A stretch of 64,000 bases of DNA, from the NCBI GenBank assembly GCA_934591635.1, contig CAKTPI010000002.1:62001-126000 (forward strand), read 5' to 3'. Below the pieces are notes generated by a model. That model had not been told where the DNA came from. It made no database searches and saw only the letters and a list, made by a program, of their open reading frames with translations. This DNA comes from an uncultured Oscillospiraceae bacterium. Its GTDB lineage: Bacteria > Bacillota > Clostridia > Oscillospirales > Oscillospiraceae. A program made the translations under genes and the position numbers. Positions 25,218-31,648 of this stretch are shown here, in pieces. The stretch's first letter is position 1, and every line of letters starts with the position of its first letter.

Positions 25218-25638
25218 AGTTGTGGAGGAAGGCATCGCGTTTCCGCAGTTGGACTGCCTGGATGCGGAAACCGGCAGGATTTTCTTTGCAGCGCAGACCG
25301 ATTGCGGTGTTGCGGAGGAAAAAGGGCAGATTGTGGGCCTGTATATTCTGCATCCCAATAATGTGGGACGGTGCGGACATATTGCCAATGCCAGCTTTGC
25401 CGTTGACGCTGCCTGCCGGGGCAGGCACATTGGAGAGAAATTGGTTTCCGACTGCCTGATCCGGGCAAAGCAGGCCGGATTCAGGCTGATGCAGTTTAAT
25501 GCTGTGGTGGAAAGTAACATCCACGCCCGGCACCTGTATGAGCGGCTTGGGTTTGTGCAGCTGGGAACCATCCCAAAGGGCTTTCAATTGAAGGACGGTA
25601 CCTATCAGAATATCTGCCTGTATTATTATGAGCTTTGA
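25156..25638 (+). CDS. GNAT-family N-acetyltransferase
   Basis: A 160-residue GNAT protein. The acetyl-CoA-binding motif A is VDAACRGRHIGEKLV, followed by AGFRLMQFNAVVESN and the LYERLGFVQLGTIP segment typical of phosphinothricin-acetyltransferase-like members. Start ATG 25156 (or 25159) follows an AAAGGGAA Shine-Dalgarno; the open frame further upstream is only the overlap with the ATP-grasp gene. It may acetylate an amino sugar or amino acid of the polysaccharide, but GNATs are promiscuous and could serve another purpose. Last gene of operon 1, before a strong hairpin. Confidence 0.82.
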   Translation: MMEIRKYQEQDLPEMIRIWNEVVEEGIAFPQLDCLDAETGRIFFAAQTDCGVAEEKGQIVGLYILHPNNVGRCGHIANASFAVDAACRGRHIGEKLVSDCLIRAKQAGFRLMQFNAVVESNIHARHLYERLGFVQLGTIPKGFQLKDGTYQNICLYYYEL

Positions 25639-25655
25639 CCGAAGAACAGAAAGCA

Positions 25656-25689
25656 TTGCAGCCGCTGCGGAAAAACGCAGCGGCTGCAA
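25656..25689 (+). terminator. Terminator of polysaccharide operon 1
   Basis: Perfect 14-bp stem TTGCAGCCGCTGCG (25656-25669) and its complement (25676-25689) with a GAAAAA loop. No immediate T-run, but a T-rich stretch follows at about 25708. Confidence 0.7.
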
Positions 25690-25764
25690 ATTGTGTTCTG
25701 AGAGAATTTTTTGCTTGCTTCCAGTTAAAATTGGGTATCCTTTTTGTGAAAGGAGCATGTAAAA

Positions 25765-26745
25765 ATGAACGGAAAAGTGAAAAATGCATTATTCGGGGCC
25801 TGCGCCTCGGCGGCAACGGCGGTGCTGATTTCCAAGGGCGTGTCCGATGCCTTTGACCGGCAAATGGTGGGAACAGCACTGAACCGGAAGGAACCGAAGG
25901 CCATGCGGAAAAAACGGGAGCGGGTTCAGGGAGACAACACCCGGGATGGCGAGATCATGGCCTATTGCCGTTTGCGGCAGCAGCAATTGGAGGCAGCGCC
26001 TCACGAGATCATTCATATCCAGGCCCGGGACGGCGTGACGTTGGTGGGGCATCTGTTCCGAAAAGAATCGGCCAGCCGGGTGGTGCTGGCAATGCACGGC
26101 TGGCGCTCCTGCTGGGCCAGGGATTTTGGCCCGGTTGCGGATTTCTTGGCGGATGCCGGCTGCACTGTGCTCTATGCGGAGCAGCGGGGGCAGGGCAGGA
26201 GCGGCGGCGATTACATGGGCTTTGGTATGGTGGAGCGGTTTGACTGCCAGCAGTGGCTGAAATGGCTGAATGAAAATGGATTCCGGCAGCTGCCTCTTTA
26301 CCTTGCGGGCATCTCCATGGGGGCGGCAACGGTGCTGATGGCGGCGGGAGACCCGGAATTGCCGGAGAACGTGGCGGGAGTGATTGCGGACTGCGGCTTT
26401 ACCTCTGCCAGAGCAGAGTGGCAGCATGTCAGTGAAAAGAATTTGAAGGTGGGCTATCGGCGGCGGAAAAAGCATGTAGACACCCTGTGCCGCCGGAAAA
26501 TCGAGATGAAATCCGATGATTATTCCACGCTGGATGCGATGAAGATCTGCCGCGTCCCCATCCTTTTTATCCATGGGGCAGACGATACCTTTGTTCCCGT
26601 GGAGATGACGCTGGAAAATTACGCTGCCTGCCAGGCTCCAAAGCATCTGCTCATCGTCCCCGGGGCCAATCACGGCATGAGTTATTTTTATGATACAGCG
26701 GGCTATGAAAGGGCAGTTCGTCAATTCTTCCTGGAACACGGTTAA
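25765..26745 (+). CDS. Alpha/beta hydrolase (S9/S33-like serine hydrolase)
   Basis: A 326-residue alpha/beta-hydrolase. The nucleophile elbow is GISMG in YLAGISMGAATVLM; the oxyanion-hole strand is VLAMHGWRSCWARDF; the acid is in ILFIHGADDTFVP and the catalytic His in VPGANHGMSYFYD. These features match the BAAT/peptidase-S9-like group common in Clostridia. The first 40 residues contain a weakly hydrophobic helix (LFGACASAATAVLIS) and may be a membrane anchor. SD AAAGGAG precedes ATG 25765. Substrate unknown; it is flanked by a terminator and a new promoter, so it is monocistronic. Confidence 0.85.
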   Translation: MNGKVKNALFGACASAATAVLISKGVSDAFDRQMVGTALNRKEPKAMRKKRERVQGDNTRDGEIMAYCRLRQQQLEAAPHEIIHIQARDGVTLVGHLFRKESASRVVLAMHGWRSCWARDFGPVADFLADAGCTVLYAEQRGQGRSGGDYMGFGMVERFDCQQWLKWLNENGFRQLPLYLAGISMGAATVLMAAGDPELPENVAGVIADCGFTSARAEWQHVSEKNLKVGYRRRKKHVDTLCRRKIEMKSDDYSTLDAMKICRVPILFIHGADDTFVPVEMTLENYAACQAPKHLLIVPGANHGMSYFYDTAGYERAVRQFFLEHG

Positions 26746-26749
26746 TTGC

Positions 26750-26778
26750 TTGCTTTCTTTGAAGAATTATGCTAAAAT
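26750..26778 (+). promoter_or_regulatory. Promoter of the nucleoside phosphorylase gene
   Basis: TTGCTT at 26750-26755, a 17-bp spacer and TAAAAT at 26773-26778, placed 30-60 bp before the gene. Confidence 0.65.
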
Positions 26779-26813
26779 AAAGCCATCAAATTCGTGCTGA
26801 AGGAGCGATGGCA

Positions 26814-27578
26814 ATGCAGGATATTGGCAAGCAGTTTCACATTCGCTGTGTGGAGGGAGACGTGGGGCGCTATGTGTTCCTTCCCGGCGACCCGGGGCGG
26901 TGCGAGTCCATTGCGTCCTATTTTGATAATCCCGTACATGTGGGCATGAATCGGGAGTATAATATTTATACCGGTTACCTTTGCGGGCAGAAGGTTTCGG
27001 TCTGCTCCACCGGCATTGGCGGCCCCTCGGCCTCCATCGCCATGGAGGAGCTTCGTAACATCGGTGCGGATACCTTTATCCGGGTTGGCACCTGCGGCGG
27101 CATTGACCTGGATGTGCAGCCCGGGGATGTGGTGGTGGCCAGCGGTGCCATCCGCTATGAGCATACTTCGTTGGAGTATGCCCCCATTGAATTTCCTGCT
27201 GTGCCGGATTTCGGCGTGACCGCTGCGCTGAAGGAGGCCTCCGAGGCTCTGGGCTACCGTACCCATGTGGGTGTGGTGCAGTGTAAGGATTCGTTCTATG
27301 GGCAGCATAGCCCGGAAAAGTCCCCGGTGTATTATGACCTGCTGCAAAAGTGGGAGAGCTGGAAGCGCCTGGGGGTTAAGGCCAGCGAAATGGAATCCGC
27401 TGCCCTCTTTGTGGTGGCGGCGGCACTGCATGTCCGCTGCGGCAGCTGCTTCCATGTCATCTGGAACCAAGAGCGGGAAAAGGCCGGCATGTTCATGAAG
27501 ATGACGGAGGATACTACCGGGGCTGTCCGGGTGGGGATCGAGGCAATGAAGCGGATCATTCAGGCGGATGCAAAATAA
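26814..27578 (+). CDS. udp: Uridine phosphorylase-family nucleoside phosphorylase
   Basis: A 254-residue member of the PNP/UDP family. [14 protein letters not shown] (phosphate-binding), [29 protein letters not shown] and IRVGTCGGI are the N-terminal landmarks; [13 protein letters not shown] is the nucleoside-binding Glu-Met-Glu motif. The family cleaves uridine or related nucleosides to base and ribose-1-phosphate in the cytoplasm. ATG 26808 is only two bases from the AAGGAG Shine-Dalgarno, whereas ATG 26814 has the normal 8-base spacing, so the latter is chosen. The specificity for uridine is likely but not certain. Confidence 0.87.
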   Translation: MQDIGKQFHIRCVEGDVGRYVFLPGDPGRCESIASYFDNPVHVGMNREYNIYTGYLCGQKVSVCSTGIGGPSASIAMEELRNIGADTFIRVGTCGGIDLDVQPGDVVVASGAIRYEHTSLEYAPIEFPAVPDFGVTAALKEASEALGYRTHVGVVQCKDSFYGQHSPEKSPVYYDLLQKWESWKRLGVKASEMESAALFVVAAALHVRCGSCFHVIWNQEREKAGMFMKMTEDTTGAVRVGIEAMKRIIQADAK

Positions 27579-27608
27579 AAAATGCGGCTCGCAAGAGCCA
27601 CATTTTTT
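27577..27608. terminator. Bidirectional terminator between converging genes
   Basis: AAAAAATGCGGCTC (27577-27590), loop GCAA, then GAGCCACATTTTTT with one mismatch. The T-run on both strands fits a shared terminator for the phosphorylase gene and the opposing gene. Confidence 0.85.
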
Positions 27609-27621
27609 ATGGGGTGATCAA

Positions 27622-27945
27622 CTAGGTTTCCTCGTACCGGACAAAGCCCAGAGTGAGGTAGTCTAGATACACCTGCTTGTCTGGGGTCTTGCCCATAGTG
27701 ACCCGGCGGCATTCTACCCGCCATACGGGGCTGCCCTCCAGAGTGTCACGGGTGATTTTAAATACATGGTTCCAGCTCCGGCCCTCCATGACCTCGTTTT
27801 CCCCGCGGTTGAAGCTGATGACTTCCGGGCGGCGGAAGTGGAAGGTGGGGAAGGCATTGTGCAGGAAGGCCTCAAAGAGCGTTTGGGCATCCAGGACACT
27901 GCCCTGCTGAAACGTTTTGCGAATCATGGCACCATAATCTTCCAT
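27622..27945 (-). CDS. Protein of unknown function
   Basis: A 107-residue soluble protein. It is not recognised. The sequence contains HNAFPTFHFRRPEVISFNRG, MEGRSWNHVFKI and YLDYLTLGFVRYEE, giving an alternating hydrophobic pattern suggestive of a mixed alpha/beta or beta-sheet fold; there are no cysteines beyond one in VWRVECRRV. The frame is open upstream, but ATG 27945 has the SD AAGGAGGAA at nine bases. A strong promoter of its own (27979-28007) and a shared terminator show that it is a genuine single-gene unit. Confidence 0.7.
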   Translation of the reverse strand: MEDYGAMIRKTFQQGSVLDAQTLFEAFLHNAFPTFHFRRPEVISFNRGENEVMEGRSWNHVFKITRDTLEGSPVWRVECRRVTMGKTPDKQVYLDYLTLGFVRYEET

Positions 27946-27978
27946 GGCGATATTCCTCCTTGTGGAATGACTGATATT

Positions 27979-28007
27979 ACTATAGTCCAACCATGGGGAA
28001 AAGTCAA
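27979..28007 (-). promoter_or_regulatory. Minus-strand promoter of the unknown-function gene
   Basis: On the minus strand: TTGACT (28002-28007), a 17-bp spacer and TATAGT (27979-27984), about 40 bp before the start codon. Confidence 0.8.
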
Positions 28008-28066
28008 TAATATTTCAAAATGCATTCCTTATATTTTGTGCATCATAACCAATGATAGGAGATAAC

Positions 28067-28579
28067 ATGAATCAGAAACGAAATACCCCTGCCTCCAGGA
28101 TGGCGCTGGGCGGTGTGCTGGCAGCGCTGGCTGTGGTGATTATGAGCTTGGGTGGACTGATCCCGATTTTTACTTATGTCAGCCCCATGGTGTGCGCGAT
28201 TTTGCTGCAGGTGGTGCTGGGAACCTGCGGGGCACGGGTGGCCTGGGCCTGGTTTGGCGCTGCCGCCATCCTGGGGGCGCTGCTGTCGCCGGATAAGGAG
28301 GCCGCGGCGGTGTTTATCTTTCTGGGCTATTATCCCATCATCAAGCCCTGGGTCGATCAGCGGCGTTTTCCCTGGCTGGTGAAGGTGCTGCTGTTCAATG
28401 TCAGCATCGGCGTAATGTATTATCTGCTGCTGCACCTGTTTGGCATGGCCCAGCTGGGCGAGGAGTTTGCGGAGCTGGGTACGGTGATGCTGGTGGTCAT
28501 GGTGCTGATGGGCAATGTAACCTTCCTGCTGCTGGATCGGGTGCTGCTGCTGGGAAAGCGGCGCTGGCAAAAGTCATGA
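28067..28579 (+). CDS. Predicted five-helix membrane protein
   Basis: A 170-residue polytopic protein with about five helices: MALGGVLAALAVVIMSLGGL, TYVSPMVCAILLQVVLG, AWAWFGAAAILGALL, a short loop with SPDKEAAAVFIFLGYYPI, VLLFNVSIGVMYYLLLHLF and MLVVMVLMGNVTFLLLD. I have seen this conserved family in Clostridia without assigned function; size and helix count resemble ECF-transporter S components, but no specific S-component motif is evident. ATG 28067 follows SD TAGGAG; the earlier ATG 28052 has none. Its end overlaps the GIY-YIG gene by 4 bp. Confidence 0.75.
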   Translation: MNQKRNTPASRMALGGVLAALAVVIMSLGGLIPIFTYVSPMVCAILLQVVLGTCGARVAWAWFGAAAILGALLSPDKEAAAVFIFLGYYPIIKPWVDQRRFPWLVKVLLFNVSIGVMYYLLLHLFGMAQLGEEFAELGTVMLVVMVLMGNVTFLLLDRVLLLGKRRWQKS

Positions 28580-28851
28580 AGGACGGACCGTGGCAGCTCT
28601 ATATCCTCCGCTGCGGGGATGGTACCCTGTACACCGGCATTGCGGTGAATGCGGAAAAACGGCTCCGGCAGCATCGCAGCGGCAAGGGAGCCAAGTATAC
28701 CCGGGGCAGGGGACCGCTGGAAATGGTGTATCTGGAGCAGTGTGAAAACCATCCCCAGGCGCTGCGGCGGGAGCTGGAAGTGAAGAAACTGACCCGCGCC
28801 GAAAAAGAAGTGCTGATTGCCTCGTGGTGCACCCAAAAAGATTTGTCATAA
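28576..28851 (+). CDS. GIY-YIG domain protein (YhbQ/UPF0213-like)
   Basis: A 91-residue protein consisting of one GIY-YIG nuclease domain: WQLYILRCGDGTLYTGIAVN (the GIY and YIG motifs as LYI and YTG), RLRQHRSGKGAKYTRG, and VYLEQCENHPQALRRELEVK with the catalytic Glu. Standalone members of this type are widespread; some act in DNA repair or as structure-selective nucleases, most are untested. It is translationally coupled (ATGA) to the membrane protein and followed by a good terminator. Confidence 0.9.
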   Translation: MKDGPWQLYILRCGDGTLYTGIAVNAEKRLRQHRSGKGAKYTRGRGPLEMVYLEQCENHPQALRRELEVKKLTRAEKEVLIASWCTQKDLS

Positions 28852-28856
28852 TTTAC

Positions 28857-28900
28857 AAAGAGACTGTATGAATTTTATGCATTCATACAGTTTCTTTTTT
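28857..28900 (+). terminator. Rho-independent terminator after the GIY-YIG gene
   Basis: AGACTGTATGAAT (28861-28873) pairs with ATTCATACAGTTT (28881-28893), loop TTTATGC, followed by CTTTTTT. Confidence 0.9.
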
Positions 28901-28919
28901 AAATCCCCTGTGCTATAAT
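28891..28919 (+). promoter_or_regulatory. Promoter before the structured intergenic region
   Basis: A consensus TATAAT at 28914-28919 with a weak TTTCTT at 28891-28896 (17-bp spacer), partly inside the preceding terminator. A second TATAAT at 29085-29090 lacks a good -35. Confidence 0.5.
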
Positions 28920-28925
28920 CTACGA

Positions 28926-29165
28926 AAAAAGGTGCGCAAACCAAAAACTGCAAAATTCGACAGCTGCCTCTATATGGGCATGGTTCTGACGGATAGACCT
29001 TGAAACGGTTTTCCTGCCGAAAGTTAGGAAATACAGGAAAAACAAAGGCAAATATTGTGGGCTGCACTTTTTCGCGGAATGTTTTATAATTGCACCAGTT
29101 GTATGCGGAGGAGAGCATCATAAGGGGATGAATTAACATCATCGTGGCGCGCTCCTCCTTTTTAT
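28926..29165 (+). ncRNA. Candidate structured RNA or leader upstream of the exopolysaccharide operon
   Basis: About 240 bases contain no credible ORF but several potential stems. GTTTTCCTG (about 29014-29022) can pair with CAGGAAAAAC (about 29034-29043). The 5' GGTGCGC can pair with GCTGCAC at 29061-29067, which is followed by TTTTT. A long terminator-like structure then joins GGAGGAG (29108-29114) to CTCCTCC plus TTTTT (29152-29164). This could be an independent small RNA, a 6S-like RNA or a regulated leader controlling the 20-kb operon. It does not match the riboswitch core motifs I can recall. Boundaries are approximate. Confidence 0.35.
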
Positions 29166-29214
29166 GCGAGCCGGAAGAGCATGATGCAAATAACCAATGA
29201 CGGGGATGGATGAC

Positions 29215-30762
29215 ATGAAGACCATACGAGGAATATGGGAGCTGGTATTGCGTTTTTCCCGGTTCCTGGTTTTGCTCTGGCAGAAGCGCCGCCGGTTCAA
29301 TCGGTGGATGGCAAAGCGGTACACGCCGCAGATGCTTGCAGCAATTGGCACGGCGGTGTGCCTGCTGGTTGCGGTATTTGCACTGCTTGCATCCCCGTGC
29401 CTGGGCATGGCAAACGACAGCCTGGGCAATCAAAAGATGCAGGAATACGGCCTGAGCTACCGAGCGGCGGACCGGGGGGAGGACTCATCGCAGTTTGCCT
29501 CCAATGCGTATTTTACCCGGCAGTATGAGGTGACCCGCACCGGCGCACCCATTCACTCTTCCCAGAACCTGTTTGTCCGGCTGGGAATGGCGCTGGATTC
29601 AGTGTTTACCACGGATGGTTTGTTCGACGTCCGGTTTCTGGCGATGGTTTACCTGGTGCTGTACCTCCCGGCAGTTTATTTGGTGCTGAAGGCAGGGCTG
29701 GAGCGGGTGAGCTTCTTCTCCGAGGCGGTGGTGATCACTGTACTGGGGGTGCTGATTTTCGCGGATATTTCCTATCTGGCGTTTTTTAACTCCTTGTACA
29801 GCGATGGCCTGATCCTGATTTGCATGCTGTACATCGCCGGGGCTTCAATGAGCCTCCACCTGAAAAGACCCACCCAAATGGGCTTGCAGATGGTGATTGC
29901 TGCGGCAGGGCTTGTGCTGTGCCTGTTGGAAAAACGCTTCTTTCTGGCCGGAATTTTAACGGCGGTGCTGCTGGTGACCCAGGTGCGGATTCTGGAGGGA
30001 GCAGGACGGGTGGTAGCGGCTGCCTTATCGGTACTACTGATTGGCAGTGCAGTATTTGGCCTCTATTGGAGCGGCCAGGAGTTTGATGATATCAGCAAGG
30101 TACATTCCGTCACCCGGGGGGTGCTGCTGCAAAGCCAGAACCCGGATGCAGCCCTGGAGGATATGGGAATCGATACCTCCTATTCGCTTCTGACGGATCA
30201 GTCGTTATACGATTACTATCCACCCTCTGAGATTTCCAACCCGGTGCTGCACCAGAGCTTTCTGGATACCTTCAGCGCGGTGGATGTGGCTGCCCACTAT
30301 TTGAAAAATCCCCAGAAAATGGTGCTGATGTGGAATAATGCCATCCAGTCCGCCCTTCATCTGCGGCGGGATTATTGCGGTAATTATGAGCGCAGCACCG
30401 GCATGCCGCCGATGTCCAAAAGCGTGTTCTTCTCCATGTGGAGCATGTTCCGGGAGCGGAGTCTGCCGGCCACCATTGGTTATTTTGCGCTGCTGATTAT
30501 TGTTTTCGTCGCCATGTCCGGCCGGAAGGTATTTAATCGTCGGGCGGTGGAACGCTGGGACTATGTGTACTTCACCACTATGCTGGCCATTGCGGCCATT
30601 GGAATTGCAGACATTACCGCTGTCATTTGCCTCAGCGGGGATGCGCAGCTGGTGCAGTGCAGCATGACCTTTGGGGTGACGCTGGATTTGCTGTTTTATT
30701 TCGTCATCGCGGAAATCCTTCATAAATTGAACATTCTGGAGGGTAAAAATGAAGAAACGTAA
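29215..30762 (+). CDS. GT-C-like polytopic membrane protein, first gene of exopolysaccharide operon
   Basis: A roughly 515-residue membrane protein with about ten helices. After the first helix comes an outward loop with MANDSLGNQKMQEYGL; the middle contains LAFFNSLYSDGLILICML; a large outward C-terminal domain has LQSQNPDAALEDMGIDTSYS, AHYLKNPQKMVLMWNNAI and RERSLPATIGY. The same order of motifs (NSLFGES, PEGAMEELGIDKS, YYLRHPVQLLKML) occurs in each half of the 1042-residue protein at 44276, so the two genes are paralogues. I regard them as GT-C-type glycosyltransferases of cell-surface glycan loci, without a proven reaction. Starts at 29197, 29206 and 29215 are possible; 29215 is best placed from GGATGG. 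Confidence 0.7.
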   Translation: MKTIRGIWELVLRFSRFLVLLWQKRRRFNRWMAKRYTPQMLAAIGTAVCLLVAVFALLASPCLGMANDSLGNQKMQEYGLSYRAADRGEDSSQFASNAYFTRQYEVTRTGAPIHSSQNLFVRLGMALDSVFTTDGLFDVRFLAMVYLVLYLPAVYLVLKAGLERVSFFSEAVVITVLGVLIFADISYLAFFNSLYSDGLILICMLYIAGASMSLHLKRPTQMGLQMVIAAAGLVLCLLEKRFFLAGILTAVLLVTQVRILEGAGRVVAAALSVLLIGSAVFGLYWSGQEFDDISKVHSVTRGVLLQSQNPDAALEDMGIDTSYSLLTDQSLYDYYPPSEISNPVLHQSFLDTFSAVDVAAHYLKNPQKMVLMWNNAIQSALHLRRDYCGNYERSTGMPPMSKSVFFSMWSMFRERSLPATIGYFALLIIVFVAMSGRKVFNRRAVERWDYVYFTTMLAIAAIGIADITAVICLSGDAQLVQCSMTFGVTLDLLFYFVIAEILHKLNILEGKNEET

Positions 30763-31648
30763 TATGGAATCCAATGTGAATGACAAAATCCGGGAGAAGA
30801 ACCGCCGCCTGCTGATCCAGGATCTGGGCCTGCTGGTGTTCCTGGCCGGTCTGGTGGGGGCGGCATTGCTGGTTGCCTTCTCGACCACGGATGTGCAGAA
30901 GACGGAGAACCTCATTATGTTTCTGGTGCTTTCCGGTGCGATTGTGCTGTCGGCCTACCGGTTCCGGTACCTTGCCCTGGTGCTGTGCTCTGTGCAGACC
31001 TGCTTCTACGCTGCCTATAAAATCTACATGGGTTTTATGGAGGCGGAGACGATTCCTGTTTTCAGCTATGCCTGGCTGGTGATTCCGGTGCTGACGGTGA
31101 GCGCCATGACGGTGTTTATGCGCAGTACCTACCAGGCCGAGGCCATCGCGGAGATGATGGATAAGCAGCTGACTGAGCAGGTGATGACTGACCGGGTTAC
31201 CGGCCTTTACAATACCAAGAGCATGTATATCGACCTGGAGCGGCAGATCGCCTATTCAAAGCGGAACAGCCTAAGCCTTACTCTGATGATTCTGGAGCTT
31301 CGCTATAAGGAGGAGTTGACAGCCATCCTTTCCGATGCCCAGTTTGACACCCTGCGGGTTGTTTTGGCACAGCTGCTGGAGGATAACATCCGCCTGGAGG
31401 ATCGGCTGTATGCCCTGGATGACCAGGGAAAGATGGGTATCCTGTGTACCTGCGACCGGGCGGGGGCGGAAATCATGAAACGCCGCATCCGGGACGCACT
31501 GGAAAAGACCAAGAGCTTTGAGCAGGTTCTGGGCCGCGCCCTGCGGGTGGAGATCCGCACCGGCATTTATGAGTATAAAGAGGGATTGGTGGAGAATGCC
31601 ATTGACCTGAAAAAGAAGGCCGAAAATGAGATGCAGTATGATGTTTAA
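30749..31648 (+). CDS. Four-helix membrane protein with degenerate GGDEF domain (candidate c-di-GMP receptor)
   Basis: A 299-residue protein. Residues about 22-124 contain four membrane helices; 125-147 is a linker helix; the GGDEF domain starts with DRVTGLYNTKSMYIDLERQI (148-167). The catalytic GGDEF signature is replaced by DDQGK (224-228), so diguanylate cyclase activity is unlikely. The I-site RxxD is retained as RLED at 215-218, exactly five residues before. This combination, with four N-terminal helices, recalls PelD, the c-di-GMP receptor of Pel polysaccharide synthesis, but the GAF domain of PelD is missing. It probably controls the glycan synthase genes that follow. SD GGAGGG; 14-bp overlap with the upstream gene. 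Confidence 0.8.
   Translation: MKKRNMESNVNDKIREKNRRLLIQDLGLLVFLAGLVGAALLVAFSTTDVQKTENLIMFLVLSGAIVLSAYRFRYLALVLCSVQTCFYAAYKIYMGFMEAETIPVFSYAWLVIPVLTVSAMTVFMRSTYQAEAIAEMMDKQLTEQVMTDRVTGLYNTKSMYIDLERQIAYSKRNSLSLTLMILELRYKEELTAILSDAQFDTLRVVLAQLLEDNIRLEDRLYALDDQGKMGILCTCDRAGAEIMKRRIRDALEKTKSFEQVLGRALRVEIRTGIYEYKEGLVENAIDLKKKAENEMQYDV

Noticed and set aside
28926..29070. c-di-GMP-I riboswitch upstream of the glycan operon
   Set aside because: The GCGCAAACC stretch is suggestive, but the other conserved core elements of that class (the GACGCAAAGCCT-type joining segment and tetraloop-receptor hairpin) are not found.
30749..31648. Active diguanylate cyclase
   Set aside because: The GGDEF motif is replaced by DDQGK, removing the metal- and GTP-binding residues.
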